Shown: positions 1-10,134, numbered from the stretch's first letter. The stretch: DNA of 64,000 nt from Variovorax sp. S12S4 (GCF_023195515.1 NZ_JALPKR020000002.1:2705001-2769000), one strand, 5' to 3'. Program-made: numbers and translations. Notes: generated by a model not told the origin, from the sequence alone.

Positions 1-168
1 GCCCGAGAGCCGCAGCGCACGGGCGGCCGCATCGCGGCTCTGGCTCATGAGCGCGTCGTACTGGAACACAGAGCGCAGCACCACGCCCACCAGCAAGGCG
101 GTGATGAGCAGGAATGCGAAAAGAAGGAGCTGCTGGAACGAGCCCCGCGTCGATGGCCGCTTCGCCAT
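1..168 (-). CDS. Sensor histidine kinase, N-terminal fragment
   Basis: Only the first 56 codons are in the window; the gene continues beyond position 1. The protein starts [10 protein letters not shown], then has a hydrophobic membrane segment (about residues 13-34) followed by FQYDALMSQSRDAAARALRL, a periplasmic stretch shaped like the sensor region of two-component kinases. The ATG at 168 overlaps the miaB stop codon (ATGA), so the two are probably co-transcribed and translationally coupled. The kinase call is inferred from this N-terminus only; no catalytic domain is visible, so another membrane-anchored signalling protein is possible. Confidence 0.55.
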   Translation of the reverse strand, partial: MAKRPSTRGSFQQLLLFAFLLITALLVGVVLRSVFQYDALMSQSRDAAARALRLSG

Positions 169-1532
169 CAGGCGGCGAGCGCGGCCGGAGCCGGCGCCGT
201 CGACGTTTCGCGCGTGGCCACTTCGCCGCGCAGCGTGTAGGCGAGCGAGCGCGTGATGCGCAGGTCGGCCATCTGCCCGACGAGCCGTGCGTCGCCTTCG
301 AAGTTGACCACGCGGTTGCACTCCGTGCGGCCCATCAGCTCGTTTGCGTCCTTGCGCGAAGCGCCTTCGACCAGCACGCGCTGCGTGGTGCCTACGAGCG
401 CGTCGCCGAAGCGGCGCACGTTGCCGTCGATCACGCGCTGCAGCGTTTGCAGGCGCGCAAGCTTCACCGCATGCGGCGTGTCGTCGTGCAGCGCCGCGGC
501 CGGCGTGCCGGGGCGCGGACTGAAGATGAAGCTGAAGCTGTTGTCGAACTGGCAGTCGTCGATCAGCTTCATCATCTTGGCAAAGTCTTCGTCGGTCTCG
601 CCCGGGAAGCCGACGATGAAGTCGCTGGAGAGCGCAAGCTCGGGCCGGATGGCGCGCAGCTTGCGCACCGTGCTCTTGTATTCCATGGCGGTGTAGCCGC
701 GCTTCATGGCCATCAGGATGCGGTCGCTGCCGTGCTGCACGGGCAGGTGCAGGTGGCTCACGAGCTGCGGCACCTTGGCGTAGGCCTCGATCAGCCGTGG
801 GGTGAATTCGTTCGGGTGGCTGGTCGTGTAGCGGATGCGCTCGATGCCGGGGATTTCGGCCACGTACTCGATGAGCAGCGCGAAGTCGGCAATTTCCGCC
901 GTATCGCCCATGCGGCCGCGGTAGGCGTTCACGTTCTGCCCCAGCAGCGTGACCTCGCGCACGCCCTGGTCGGCCAGGCCGGCAATCTCCACCAGCACGT
1001 CGTCCAGCGGGCGGTTCACTTCTTCGCCGCGGGTGTAGGGCACCACGCAGTAGCTGCAGTATTTGGAGCAGCCTTCCATGATCGACACGAACGCCGTAGC
1101 GCCCTCCACCCGTGCGGGCGGCAGGTGGTCGAACTTCTCGATCTCGGGAAAGCTGATGTCCACCTGCGGGCGGTCCAGCCGCTCGCGGTCGTTCAGCATT
1201 TCGGGCAGGCGGTGCAGCGTTTGCGGGCCGAACACGATGTCGACGTAAGGCGCGCGCGCGATGATGGCATCGCCCTCCTGGCTGGCCACGCAGCCGCCCA
1301 CGCCGATCTTCACGCCCTTGGCCTTCAGGTGCTTCACGCGGCCCAGGTCGGAGAACACCTTCTCCTGGGCCTTTTCGCGCACCGAGCAGGTGTTGAACAG
1401 GATCAGGTCGGCCTCGTCCACGTTCTGGGTGGGCTCGTAGCCCTGCGCGGCGTTCAGCACATCGGCCATCTTGTCCGAGTCGTACTCGTTCATCTGGCAG
1501 CCGAAGGTTTTGATAAAGACTTTTTTGCTCAT
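168..1532 (-). CDS. miaB: tRNA-2-methylthio-N6-dimethylallyladenosine synthase MiaB
   Basis: A radical-SAM methylthiotransferase that adds the 2-methylthio group to i6A37 of tRNAs reading UNN codons. The 454-residue length is normal. The N-terminal UPF0004 domain begins [17 protein letters not shown] and carries the auxiliary cluster cysteines (Cys12, Cys49, Cys81). The radical-SAM CxxxCxxC motif is [10 protein letters not shown] at about residues 153-162, and a TRAM-like RNA-binding region lies near the C-terminus. The ATG at 1532 (MSKKVF) is chosen over an in-frame upstream start because it matches family N-termini. The following sensor kinase overlaps its stop codon. Confidence 0.97.
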   Translation of the reverse strand: MSKKVFIKTFGCQMNEYDSDKMADVLNAAQGYEPTQNVDEADLILFNTCSVREKAQEKVFSDLGRVKHLKAKGVKIGVGGCVASQEGDAIIARAPYVDIVFGPQTLHRLPEMLNDRERLDRPQVDISFPEIEKFDHLPPARVEGATAFVSIMEGCSKYCSYCVVPYTRGEEVNRPLDDVLVEIAGLADQGVREVTLLGQNVNAYRGRMGDTAEIADFALLIEYVAEIPGIERIRYTTSHPNEFTPRLIEAYAKVPQLVSHLHLPVQHGSDRILMAMKRGYTAMEYKSTVRKLRAIRPELALSSDFIVGFPGETDEDFAKMMKLIDDCQFDNSFSFIFSPRPGTPAAALHDDTPHAVKLARLQTLQRVIDGNVRRFGDALVGTTQRVLVEGASRKDANELMGRTECNRVVNFEGDARLVGQMADLRITRSLAYTLRGEVATRETSTAPAPAALAA

Positions 1533-1624
1533 GGGGTGCTCTCTTGGCCCTCCCGAGCGGGAAGGCGGAATACCGGACGCGCGCGGCGTCCGGAAGCGCG
1601 GCGGGCGAGGGCCCGCTGGCATTT

Positions 1625-2074
1625 TTATTGCGTGTTGACGGTGTCGTTCGTGGTGAACGGCCAGATGTTCAGGAGCGGCTTGTCGAGCGATTCGCGCCTG
1701 GCAACGGCTTCGTCGGGCGTCAGGATCCAGACCTCGCGCAGCAGGCCTGCTGCGTCACGCGTGTAATTGACCAGGTATTTCTGACCCGTGATGGCACTCG
1801 ACATGACCAGCATGTTCTGGGCGCTGCGAATGCGTCCGCCCGGCGCCATGCGGTCAGGCTTGCCGTCGAGTTCGACGTCGACCCCGTCGATCACCATGAA
1901 CTTGCCGCGCAGCGTGCCGACCGGGAACGTACGGCCGCCCACGAGCGACTCGTTCTGCGTCTGCGGCCGGGGAATGTCGGCCTGGGCCGCCGCGTCAATG
2001 GAAAAAAGGCTTGCAGCTACTGTGCAAAGCGCTATGAAAGTGAGAGCATTCGTGGGTTTCTTGCAGCGGTTCAT
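1625..2074 (-). CDS. Hypothetical exported protein
   Basis: A 149-residue protein starting [10 protein letters not shown], with a hydrophobic signal segment (about residues 10-30) ending in a likely cleavage site after DAAAQA. The mature part is polar with short beta-like stretches ([39 protein letters not shown]) and no catalytic motif that I recognise. It lies 92 bp upstream of miaB on the same strand, so it may be the first gene of that transcript. A periplasmic location is inferred from the signal peptide. The ATG at 2074 is preferred because an upstream in-frame start would put the signal peptide 30 residues in. Confidence 0.7.
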   Translation of the reverse strand: MNRCKKPTNALTFIALCTVAASLFSIDAAAQADIPRPQTQNESLVGGRTFPVGTLRGKFMVIDGVDVELDGKPDRMAPGGRIRSAQNMLVMSSAITGQKYLVNYTRDAAGLLREVWILTPDEAVARRESLDKPLLNIWPFTTNDTVNTQ

Positions 2075-2261
2075 GGGGTATATCCAGAGGCTGTGGAGCG
2101 GCGATTTTAGCGGCGAGGTTGAATTCGGCCTTGCGCCTGCCACAGCGGGTTGTGCACGGGCCATTGCGTTGCCGCTTTACTTATCTTTACGGTACCCGTC
2201 GACACTGTGAACTGGCCGCTGATCCAATAGCCGCTGTCAGCCCAAAGTGCACAAAAAATCC

Positions 2262-3479
2262 ATGAAGAAAAAACTCGTCTTCGCCCTTGCAGGTGTGTCG
2301 ATCGTAGCCGCCGCAGGATGGTGGTGGAGCGGATCTGGCGATCGGCTTGCCGCAGGCAGCGCCAAGCCTGCCGCGGGCGCCAAGGGCGTGGCACCCGCCG
2401 ACGGCGCGCCGCCGGCACTGGTAACGCTCGCAACCGCCGTGCGGCAGGACGTGCCGGTCACGGTCCAGGTCAACGGCAGCGTGGTGTCCCTCAACAGCGT
2501 CGATCTCCGGCCGCAGGTCACCAATACCGTGGCGGCGGTGCACGTAAAGGAAGGGCAGTTCGTCAAGGAGGGCCAGTTGCTCTTCACGCTGGACGACCGC
2601 AATGACCAGGCCAACCTGGCCCGCGCCCGCGCGCAGCAGAAGCGCGACGAGGCCACGCTGGCCGACCTGGAGCGCCAGTACAAGCGCAGCCAGGAACTGC
2701 TGGCGCAGAACTTCATTTCGAAGAGCGCCACCGACGCCACGCTGTCGCAGCTCGAGGCGCAGCGCGCCGCGGTGGCGGCCGACCGCGCCGCGGTGCAGTC
2801 GGCGCAAGTGGCGCTGGGCTATGCCACGCTGCGTGCGCCCATCGCGGGGCGCATCGGCGCCGTCAACATCTATCCGGGCACGCTGGTGCAGCCCACGCTG
2901 TCCCTCGTCACCATCACGCAGCTCGATCCCATTGCGGTGAGCTTCCCCGTGCCCGAGGCCAATCTGCAGGACCTGCTGGCCGCCGCGCGCAGCCGCGCCA
3001 AGGTCGAGGCGCTCGTGACCGGCCGGCGCGAGCCGCTGAGCGGGGTGCTCAATTTCGTCGACAACACGGTCGACCCGCAGATCGGCACCGTGCGCGCGAA
3101 GGCGGTGTTCGACAACGGCGACCAGAGCCTGTGGCCCGGCCAGTTCGTGGGCACGCGCATCACGGTGCGCACGCTGGCAGGCGCCACCGTGGTACCGGCC
3201 GCGGCGCTCATGATGCTGCCCGACGGCGCCTCGCTCTACGTGGTGGACCAGGCCGGCACCGCGGCGCGCCGCAAAGTCCAGGTGCTCTATACCTTCGGCA
3301 CGAAGGTGGCGGTGAGCGGCGTCGAGCCGGGTGAGCAGGTGGTCATCGAGGGCAGCCAAAACGTGCGCCCGGGCGGCAAGGTCCGCGTCGACGCAAAGGC
3401 CGCGCCGGCGGGCACGACCGGCGTCACACCGGGCAGCGCGGCCTCGTCGGACGTCAAGACCCCGCGGGAACGCGCATGA
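2262..3479 (+). CDS. RND efflux periplasmic adaptor (HlyD/MdtA type)
   Basis: A membrane-fusion protein of about 405 residues that links an inner-membrane RND pump to an outer-membrane channel. An N-terminal membrane anchor (KKKLVFALAGVSIVAAAGWWW) is followed by the first biotinyl-lipoyl half, an alpha-helical hairpin rich in Ala/Arg/Gln, the second lipoyl half (GYATLRAPIAGRIGAVNIYPG) and the beta-barrel and membrane-proximal domains. ATG 2262 was chosen; a GTG at 2247 in the same frame is possible and neither has a clear Shine-Dalgarno. The stop overlaps the start of the pump gene (ATGA), so the pair is one operon. No outer-membrane channel gene follows. Confidence 0.93.
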   Translation: MKKKLVFALAGVSIVAAAGWWWSGSGDRLAAGSAKPAAGAKGVAPADGAPPALVTLATAVRQDVPVTVQVNGSVVSLNSVDLRPQVTNTVAAVHVKEGQFVKEGQLLFTLDDRNDQANLARARAQQKRDEATLADLERQYKRSQELLAQNFISKSATDATLSQLEAQRAAVAADRAAVQSAQVALGYATLRAPIAGRIGAVNIYPGTLVQPTLSLVTITQLDPIAVSFPVPEANLQDLLAAARSRAKVEALVTGRREPLSGVLNFVDNTVDPQIGTVRAKAVFDNGDQSLWPGQFVGTRITVRTLAGATVVPAAALMMLPDGASLYVVDQAGTAARRKVQVLYTFGTKVAVSGVEPGEQVVIEGSQNVRPGGKVRVDAKAAPAGTTGVTPGSAASSDVKTPRERA

Positions 3480-6400
3480 ACATCTCGGAGCTGTGCATCC
3501 GCCGTCCCGCCATGACGGTGCTGTTGTCCGCCGCGGTGGTGGTGGCGGGCATCTTTGCGTATTTCAGCATTCCGGTCGCCGCGCTGCCGAGCTACAACAC
3601 ACCGGTCATCAACGTGAACGCCCAGTTGCCGGGGGCAAGCCCCGACACCATGGCCTCGTCGGTGGCGCTGCCGCTCGAGAAGCAGTTCTCGACCATTCCG
3701 GGCCTGCAGACCATCAGCTCGGTCAACACCCAGGGCGTGAGTTCGATCACGCTCGAGTTCGTGAGCAGCCGCGACATCGATGCCGCCGCCGTCGACGTTC
3801 AGGCCGCGCTGCTGCGCGCCCAGCGCCAGTTGCCGCAAGAGCTCACGCAGCTGCCTTCGTACCGCAAGGTGAATCCAGCCGATGCGCCGGTGCTGTTCAT
3901 CGCGCTCATTTCGCCGTCGATGAACCCCTCGGAGCTCAACGACTATGCCGAGAACCTGATCTCGCCCACGCTCTCCACCATCGACGGCGTGGCGCAGGTG
4001 GCCGTGTACGGGCGCAAGGCCTTCGCGGTGCGCATCAAGGCCAATGCCGATCTGCTGAACGCACGCAACATCACGCTCGACGAACTTGCCAGGGCGGTGA
4101 ATTCGGCCAACGCCAACACGCCGGTCGGCACGCTCGACGGTCCGCGCCAGACCCTCACCATCCAGGCCAACCGGCAGCTCACGAAAGCCGAAGACTTCGC
4201 CAAGCTGATCATCGGCCAGCGCAACGGCGCCCCGGTGCGGCTCGACGAAGTGGCCACCATCGAAGACAGCTTCGAGTCGGTCAAGACCGCCAGCAGCTTC
4301 AACGGCCAGAGCTCCATCTCGCTGGCTGTGCAGCGGCAGCCGAATGCCAATACCGTGGAGGTGGTGGACGCGGTGCGCGCACTCATTCCGCGCTTCAAGG
4401 CGGAGCTTCCGCAATCGGTCGAGATCCACATGGTGAACGACCGCTCGCTGTCCATCCGCGAGGCGGTGCACGACGTGCAGCTCACGCTGCTGGGCACCAT
4501 CGCGCTGGTGGTCATGGTGATCTTCCTGTTCCTGCACCGGCTGGTGGCCACGCTGATTCCGGCCGTCACGATCCCGATCTCGCTCATCGGCGCGGTGGCG
4601 CTGCTCTATGCCTTCGGCTACAGCCTGGACAACGTGTCGCTGCTCGGCATCACGCTGGCCGTGGGCCTGGTGGTGGACGACGCCATCGTGGTGCTCGAAA
4701 ACATCATGCGCTATGTCGAAAAGGGCATGGAGCCCTTCGCGGCGGCGCTGCGCGGCGCGCGAGAGGTGGGCTTCACCATCATCTCGATCTCGATCTCGCT
4801 GGTGGCGGTGTTCATCCCTATCTTCTTCATGCCGGGCGTGATCGGCCTGCTGTTCCACGAGTTTGCGGTGGTGGTGGCGCTGGCGGTGCTGGTGTCGGCC
4901 GTCGTGTCGCTCACGCTGGTGCCGATGCTCGCGAGCCGGCTGCTCAAGCACACGCCGCGGCCCGAAGGCGCGCTCGACCATGAAGAAGAGCATCCGGAAC
5001 CCGGAACCGCCATCGGCCGCGCCTTCGAGCGCGGCTACCGCTGGGTGCACGGCACCTACATGCGAACGCTCGACTGGACTCTTGGCCACCGCACGCTGAT
5101 GCTGCTTGTGGCCGGCGCCACGTTCGTCGTCACGGCCTGGTTGTTCGTTTCGATTCCGAAGGGCTTCTTCCCCGAAGAAGACATCGGCCAGATCCAGATC
5201 ACCACCGAAGCGGCCGAAGACATTTCGTTCACCGCCATGAATGCGCTGCAGGAGCGCGTGGCCGCTTCGCTCCAGGCCGACCCGAGCGTGGCCTATGTGA
5301 GCTCGTTCGTGGGCGTGGGCGGTCCCACCGCCACGCAGAATTCAGGCCGTCTTTTTGCCGTGCTCAAGCCGCGCAGCGAGCGCCCCAAGATGGCCAAGGT
5401 GCTCGAATCGTTGCGCCAGCGCTTCCGTGAGATTCCAGGCATTGCGGTCTACATGCAGCCGGTGCAGAACCTGCGCCTGGGTGGCCGCCAGAGCAAGGCG
5501 CGTTTCCAGTACACGCTGCAAAGCGTGAACGCCGGCGAAATGGTGCCGTGGTCCACGCGGCTCATGGAGCGCATGCGCGCCGACCCGGTCTTTCGCGACG
5601 TGACCAGCGACTCGCAGAACCGCGGGCTGCAGGCCACACTCGAAATCGATCGGGACAAGGCCGGCGTGCTCGGCGTTGCGGTGGGTGACCTGCGCCTCGC
5701 GCTCTACAACGCCTATGGCGACCGGCAGATCGGCAGCATCTACGGCGCGAGCAACACCTACCAGGTGATTCTCTCGGCCGCGGACAGCGACCGGCAGTTC
5801 GAGGACGATGTTTCGCGCCTCTCGGTGCGCAGCACCACGGGGCGGCTGGTGCCGCTCTCGGCTTTCTCGACCGTCAAGCGCACGGTGGGGCCGACCTCGG
5901 TCAACCACCAGGGCCAGCTGCAGGCGGTGACGGTGTCGTTCAACCTCGCGCCTGATGTGCCGCTGGGCAACGCGACCGCGAAGATCGACCAGTTCAAGGA
6001 AGAGCTGAAGATGCCGCAGTCGATCATCACCACCTATGGCGGTGATGCGGCGGTGTTCCAGAGTTCGCAATCGAGCCAGGCCGTGCTGCTGGTGCTGGCC
6101 GTGCTGGTCATCTACGTGCTGCTGGGCGTGCTGTACGAAAGCTACATCCACCCGCTGACCATCCTGGCCGGGCTGCCGTCCGCGGCGGTGGGCGCGTTGA
6201 TCTCGCTGAAGATATTCGGCTTCGACCTGACGCTGATCGCGACCATCGGCATCCTGCTCCTGATCGGCATCGTGAAGAAGAACGCAATCATGATGATCGA
6301 CTTCGCGCTCGACGCCCAGCGCACCGAAGGCATGAAGCCGGTCGATGCTATCCGCGAGGCCTGCAGGCTGCGCTTCCGCCCGATTCTCATGACCACGTTG

Positions 6401-6640
6401 GCCGCGCTGATGGGCGCGCTGCCGCTTGCACTTGGCCTCGGCGCCGGTGCCGAGCTGCGTCAGCCGCTGGGTGTGGCGGTGGTGGGTGGGCTGATCTTCT
6501 CGCAGGTGATCACGCTCTACATCACGCCCGCGATCTACCTCGCGCTCGACCGCTACAGCGGCACCGGGCCGATGGTCGATCTGCCGGGCGAGGCCAAGAC
6601 CGAAGCCGATGCCGCCGGGCACACGGCGTCGCACGCCTAG
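3476..6640 (+). CDS. RND multidrug efflux permease (HAE1 family)
   Basis: A 1054-residue proton-driven inner-membrane pump of the AcrB/MdtB family. Its two halves each give the usual six membrane spans with a large periplasmic loop. It starts NISELCIRRPAMTVLLSAAV, typical of MdtB/MuxB-like pumps. The proton-relay motif GLVVDDAIVVLENIMRY lies in the first half and the paired repeat GIVKKNAIMMIDFALD in the second. It overlaps the adaptor gene by four bases. The substrate cannot be read from sequence. The gene ends two bases before a convergent gene. It probably works with an outer-membrane channel encoded elsewhere. Confidence 0.96.
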   Translation: MNISELCIRRPAMTVLLSAAVVVAGIFAYFSIPVAALPSYNTPVINVNAQLPGASPDTMASSVALPLEKQFSTIPGLQTISSVNTQGVSSITLEFVSSRDIDAAAVDVQAALLRAQRQLPQELTQLPSYRKVNPADAPVLFIALISPSMNPSELNDYAENLISPTLSTIDGVAQVAVYGRKAFAVRIKANADLLNARNITLDELARAVNSANANTPVGTLDGPRQTLTIQANRQLTKAEDFAKLIIGQRNGAPVRLDEVATIEDSFESVKTASSFNGQSSISLAVQRQPNANTVEVVDAVRALIPRFKAELPQSVEIHMVNDRSLSIREAVHDVQLTLLGTIALVVMVIFLFLHRLVATLIPAVTIPISLIGAVALLYAFGYSLDNVSLLGITLAVGLVVDDAIVVLENIMRYVEKGMEPFAAALRGAREVGFTIISISISLVAVFIPIFFMPGVIGLLFHEFAVVVALAVLVSAVVSLTLVPMLASRLLKHTPRPEGALDHEEEHPEPGTAIGRAFERGYRWVHGTYMRTLDWTLGHRTLMLLVAGATFVVTAWLFVSIPKGFFPEEDIGQIQITTEAAEDISFTAMNALQERVAASLQADPSVAYVSSFVGVGGPTATQNSGRLFAVLKPRSERPKMAKVLESLRQRFREIPGIAVYMQPVQNLRLGGRQSKARFQYTLQSVNAGEMVPWSTRLMERMRADPVFRDVTSDSQNRGLQATLEIDRDKAGVLGVAVGDLRLALYNAYGDRQIGSIYGASNTYQVILSAADSDRQFEDDVSRLSVRSTTGRLVPLSAFSTVKRTVGPTSVNHQGQLQAVTVSFNLAPDVPLGNATAKIDQFKEELKMPQSIITTYGGDAAVFQSSQSSQAVLLVLAVLVIYVLLGVLYESYIHPLTILAGLPSAAVGALISLKIFGFDLTLIATIGILLLIGIVKKNAIMMIDFALDAQRTEGMKPVDAIREACRLRFRPILMTTLAALMGALPLALGLGAGAELRQPLGVAVVGGLIFSQVITLYITPAIYLALDRYSGTGPMVDLPGEAKTEADAAGHTASHA

Positions 6641-6641
6641 C

Positions 6642-7289
6642 CTAGGTCGTTGTTTCGTCGAGAACGTCGTCGTCCGCCGCCAGGTGGGCGGTGTCGCTCC
6701 AGCCCACAAGGCTGAAGCCTTCGGGCGTCCACAGCATGCGGTTGATGGCCGCATTGCCGAGTTGCCAGGTGCGCGGCGCCTGCAGTTCCTGGCGGGTGGC
6801 GGCGCGGTAGAGCACGTCCATCACGCCGCCGTGCGCCACCAGCACCACCAGCCGTCCCGGGTGGCGCGCGGCCAGTTTCGATGCGATGCGCGTCACCCGC
6901 TCGCGAAAGGCCAGCAGGCTCTCGCCGCCTTCGGGCTCGAACTCGGGGTCGCGCTCGCGCCAGCGTTTCGCCTGCTCGGGCAGGGTGGCCTCGATCTCCG
7001 CGAAGCTCATGCCCTCGAAGTGGCCGAAGGCGCGCTCGCGCAGGCCGGGCTCGGGCTGCACCGTGAGGCCGTGGGGCTTTGCAATTTCCTGCGCGGTTTG
7101 CCAGGCGCGCGACAGGTCGCTCGCGTAGATCACGCCGATGTCTTCGTCCGCCAGCGCGTGCCCCACGCGCCGGGCCTGCCACAGGCCCGTGGCGTTGAGC
7201 CCGATGTCGAGCTGGCCTTGAATGCGCGTGTCGACGTTCCAGGCGGTTTCGCCATGGCGAACGGCAATCAAACGGGTAATTTCTTCCAT
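6642..7289 (-). CDS. Histidine phosphatase family protein (GpmB/CobC-like)
   Basis: A 215-residue phosphatase of the phosphoglycerate-mutase-like branch. The phosphohistidine motif RHGETAWN begins at residue 11, the acid/base region is LRERAFGHFEGMSF, and the second catalytic histidine is in VAHGGVMDVLY. Fold and mechanism are clear, but the substrate is not: relatives act on alpha-ribazole phosphate, sugar phosphates or phosphoglycerate, and no cobalamin genes are nearby. It converges on the RND pump gene with almost no gap. Confidence 0.9.
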   Translation of the reverse strand: MEEITRLIAVRHGETAWNVDTRIQGQLDIGLNATGLWQARRVGHALADEDIGVIYASDLSRAWQTAQEIAKPHGLTVQPEPGLRERAFGHFEGMSFAEIEATLPEQAKRWRERDPEFEPEGGESLLAFRERVTRIASKLAARHPGRLVVLVAHGGVMDVLYRAATRQELQAPRTWQLGNAAINRMLWTPEGFSLVGWSDTAHLAADDDVLDETTT

Positions 7290-7311
7290 CCGGCGGGATT
7301 CTAGAAGCGCG

Positions 7312-7941
7312 TCATTTCTTTGCCGTGGGCAGCTCGATGTTCACCCGGCGCTCGCCCTGCGGCGGATTCGGAAACCCTTGGAGCGCGGCATCGAACATCA
7401 CCGGCAAGATGGCCGCGCTCGCGTTGTACGGCCCGTCGTTGCGGGCCCGCGTTTCATAGACCACGCGGTTCGAGCCGATGTCGCGCAGCACGATGCTCAC
7501 TTCGCGCTCGTACCAGGGGTTGGCCGCCGGCGGCATGAAGGCCGGGCCGCCGTACCAGCCGCCGCCATACCAGCGGCGGGCGTAGCCGTGGTAACCATAG
7601 CCGCCATAACCTCCATAACCCCACGGGCCGTCGAAGAGCCATGGGTCCGCCCACGGCGAAAGGCCGGCCGTCACGCGCGCGCCGATTTGCGCACTGTAGG
7701 TCGGGCGGGCATCGTCGCGGCGCAGGCCCACCTTTTCGAGCGCCGCGGCGGCCATTGCTTCCAGAGATTCCTGCCGTGCGGCGTCGGCCTGCTGCGAAGG
7801 CAGGCGTTCGAAGCGGTAGGTGGCGCCCGATGGCATCGTGGGCAGCGAAGAAAAGCTCTTCACATCGCTGTCCACCACCCAGGAGGTGGCGCAGCCGCTC
7901 AGCGTTGCTGCCAAAAAGAGAGCAAAGAACGCGCGTTTCAT
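7312..7941 (-). CDS. DUF4136 lipoprotein
   Basis: A 209-residue predicted outer-membrane lipoprotein. The signal peptide MKRAFFALFLAATLSGCATS ends in a lipobox with Cys at residue 17. The body fits DUF4136: a short beta-rich start (SDVKSFSSLPTMPSGATYRFERLP), a central Gly/Tyr/Trp-rich low-complexity stretch (GYGGYGGYGYHGYARRWYGG) and a conserved end (REVSIVLRDIGSNRVVYETR). The molecular function of the family is unknown; a role at the cell envelope is inferred. It lies downstream of ttcA on the same strand, 46 bp away. Confidence 0.85.
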   Translation of the reverse strand: MKRAFFALFLAATLSGCATSWVVDSDVKSFSSLPTMPSGATYRFERLPSQQADAARQESLEAMAAAALEKVGLRRDDARPTYSAQIGARVTAGLSPWADPWLFDGPWGYGGYGGYGYHGYARRWYGGGWYGGPAFMPPAANPWYEREVSIVLRDIGSNRVVYETRARNDGPYNASAAILPVMFDAALQGFPNPPQGERRVNIELPTAKK

Positions 7942-7987
7942 GAGGGTCTCCGGGCCGCGTGGCCCAAAATTCCCCTGGCTTGCCGGT

Positions 7988-8917
7988 TCAGCCCTGAAGA
8001 ATGCGCAGGGCTGCGGGTGCCTGGGAGAGCAAGTCGAAAGAGGGCGCGTCGAAGGCCTTGTCGCCGTCTTCGTCGGCCACGCCCGTCGCTTTCAGACCCT
8101 TGAAGTCGTGCCGCGTTCCGTCGAGCAGGTGCGAAGGCACCACGTTCTGCAGCGCGGTGAACATGTTTTCCACGCGGCCGGGGTACTTCTTGTCCCACTC
8201 GCGCAGCATTTCGCCGACCTGCTTGCGCTGCAGGTTTTCCTGGCTGCCGCACAGGGTGCACGGAATGATCGGGAATTCGCGGTGCTGCGCCCAGCGCACC
8301 AGGTCTTTCTCGGCCACGTAGGCGAGGGGACGGATGACGATGTGCTTGCCGTCGTCGCTCACCAGCTTGGGCGGCATGCTCTTGAGCTTGCCCGCGAAGA
8401 ACATGTTGAGGAAGAAGGTCTGCAGCATGTCGTCGCGGTGGTGGCCGAGTGCCACCTTGGTGGCACCGAGTTCGTCCGCCACGCGGTACAGGATGCCGCG
8501 GCGCAGGCGGCTGCACAGGCCGCAGGTCGTCTTGCCCTCCGGAATCACGCGCTTGACGATGCTGTAGGTGTCCTGGTTCTCGATGTGAAAGGCGACGCCG
8601 AGCTCGCTCAGGTACTTGGGCAGCACTTCTTCCGGAAAGCCGGGCTGCTTCTGGTCGAGGTTCACCGCGACGATGTCGAAGTGGATCGGCGCCCGTGCCT
8701 TCAGCTTGAGCAGGATGTCCAGCATGGCGTAGCTGTCCTTCCCGCCCGAGACGCACACCATGACCTTGTCGCCCTCTTCGATCATGTTGTAGTCGACGAT
8801 GGCGCGGCCGACCTCGCGGCACAGGCGCTTTTCGAGCTTGTGGGTTTCGCGCTCGATCTTCAGGGAATTGGTGGCGGCGCCGGCGACGGGCGCCTCGTCG
8901 ATCCAGACGGCGTTCAT
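7988..8917 (-). CDS. ttcA: tRNA 2-thiocytidine biosynthesis protein TtcA
   Basis: An ATP- and iron-sulfur-dependent enzyme that thiolates cytidine 32 of certain tRNAs. The 309-residue protein has the PP-loop SGGKDS at residues 57-62, the cluster motif CGLC followed by SRLRRGIL, and a further CTLCGSQ motif, all family hallmarks. The start [10 protein letters not shown] is kept because no nearer ATG fits. It is the last gene of a probable three-gene unit on the minus strand: FolM-like reductase, folB, ttcA. Confidence 0.96.
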   Translation of the reverse strand: MNAVWIDEAPVAGAATNSLKIERETHKLEKRLCREVGRAIVDYNMIEEGDKVMVCVSGGKDSYAMLDILLKLKARAPIHFDIVAVNLDQKQPGFPEEVLPKYLSELGVAFHIENQDTYSIVKRVIPEGKTTCGLCSRLRRGILYRVADELGATKVALGHHRDDMLQTFFLNMFFAGKLKSMPPKLVSDDGKHIVIRPLAYVAEKDLVRWAQHREFPIIPCTLCGSQENLQRKQVGEMLREWDKKYPGRVENMFTALQNVVPSHLLDGTRHDFKGLKATGVADEDGDKAFDAPSFDLLSQAPAALRILQG

Positions 8918-8969
8918 TGGTGGGCTACTTCAGGCAAAATGAGGGGAAGACCCCCGATTTTGCCTCGGA

Positions 8970-9344
8970 TCACCATTCCCCGGCTTCGATGCGGATAGCC
9001 ACCTCGCAGTCGTCGAAGATTTCGAGCTTGGCAATCTTCACCCGCACGCCGCGCACGCCGGGCAGCTGCAGCAGCCGCTGCGCGAGCTTGCCGATCAGGC
9101 TTTCGAGCAGGTTCACATGCTCGGCAGTGCACTCGTCGATGATGATGCGGCGCACCTTGCGGTAGTCCAGCACATGAAAGATGTCGTCGTCCTGCGGCAG
9201 CAGCGGCTGCGGGCCGAGGTTGAGCTCGGCATCGACCAGGATCGGTTGGGGCGCCCGCTTTTCCTGCTCGAGGATGCCCAGGTTGGCGTCGAAGCGCAGC
9301 CCCTGGAGGGTGAGTGTCTGGTGGCCGTGCGGTATGGAAGACAT
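8970..9344 (-). CDS. folB: Dihydroneopterin aldolase FolB
   Basis: A 124-residue enzyme of folate synthesis that cleaves 7,8-dihydroneopterin to 6-hydroxymethyl-dihydropterin and glycolaldehyde. Recognisable parts are the start LQGLRFDANLGILEQEKRAPQ, DYRKVRRIIIDECTAEHVNLLESLIGKLA with the substrate-binding Glu, and the terminal RVKIAKLEIFDDCEVAIRIE strand. The active unit is a tunnel-shaped oligomer in the family. It sits 13 bp after a pteridine-reductase-like gene and 52 bp before ttcA on the same strand. Confidence 0.93.
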   Translation of the reverse strand: MSSIPHGHQTLTLQGLRFDANLGILEQEKRAPQPILVDAELNLGPQPLLPQDDDIFHVLDYRKVRRIIIDECTAEHVNLLESLIGKLAQRLLQLPGVRGVRVKIAKLEIFDDCEVAIRIEAGEW

Positions 9345-9357
9345 GGTGTTGTGGTGC

Positions 9358-10134
9358 TCACATGAGCGAGAAATCGCGCTCGAATCTCATCAGGTGCTGG
9401 CCGCCGTCCACCAGCAGCGTAGTGCCGGTGATCGAGTTGTTTTCCAGCGCAAATTTCACGGTGGCCACCACGTCGGCCGGCGTGGAAGAGCGGCCCAGCG
9501 GCGACAGCTTGTGCAACTGGGCAAACTTTTCGTCGTCCAGCATGTGGCTCGAAAGCGTAAGGCCGGGCGCCACGCCGACCACCCGCACGCGCGGCGCCAA
9601 AGCCAGCGCCAGCATGGGCGTGGCGGCTTCCAGCGCGGCCTTGGAGAGCGTGTAGCTCAGAAAATCGGGGTTCGGGTTCCAGAGCTTCTGGTCGAGCAGG
9701 TGCACCACCGCGCCTTGCGCATCGCGCAGCGCCAGGTGGTCGTGCAGCGCCTGTGCCAGCAGAATGGCGGCGCCGGTGTTGCTGCGCGCATGGCGCTCCA
9801 TGAGCGCATAGCTGAAGCTGGCCGCGTCGTCATGCTCGAAGAGCGCCGCACTGTGGACCACCGCATCGACCCCGCCGAAGTGCGCCGCCACCCGCGGCAG
9901 CAAGGCACGGGTGGCGCCTTCGTCGAGCAAGTCGGCCTCGAAGGCGGCCGATTTGCCCGAGAGCGCCGCGCATTCGGCCGACGTTTGCTCGGCCTCGATG
10001 CGAGAGCTGCGGTAGTGCACCGCCACCTGCCATGCCCCCGTGGCCAGCGCCAGCGCAATCTCGCGCCCCAGCCGGCGGCCCGCACCCGTGACGAGGACGG
10101 TGCGGGGGTCTGCGGAAAGCGGTGCTGTGCTCAT
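9358..10134 (-). CDS. FolM-like short-chain dehydrogenase (dihydromonapterin/pteridine reductase type)
   Basis: A 258-residue NADPH-dependent reductase. The cofactor loop TGAGRRLGREIA has the Arg-containing TGxxxR pattern typical of pteridine reductases and FolM, not plain SDRs. The catalytic YTLSK motif and a C-terminal LLVDGGQHL are present. The gene lies just upstream of folB in the same direction, supporting a role reducing dihydrobiopterin, dihydromonapterin or dihydrofolate. The ATG at 10134 (MSTAPLS) gives a normal N-terminus; an in-frame start at 10170 would overlap the divergent methyltransferase start. A general SDR role remains possible. Confidence 0.85.
   Translation of the reverse strand: MSTAPLSADPRTVLVTGAGRRLGREIALALATGAWQVAVHYRSSRIEAEQTSAECAALSGKSAAFEADLLDEGATRALLPRVAAHFGGVDAVVHSAALFEHDDAASFSYALMERHARSNTGAAILLAQALHDHLALRDAQGAVVHLLDQKLWNPNPDFLSYTLSKAALEAATPMLALALAPRVRVVGVAPGLTLSSHMLDDEKFAQLHKLSPLGRSSTPADVVATVKFALENNSITGTTLLVDGGQHLMRFERDFSLM

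Noticed and set aside
114..1766. Long open frames opposite miaB, the RND pump and other genes
   Set aside because: High-GC genes give long antisense frames; these are His/Arg/Gln-rich and lack family features, while the other strand encodes clear proteins.
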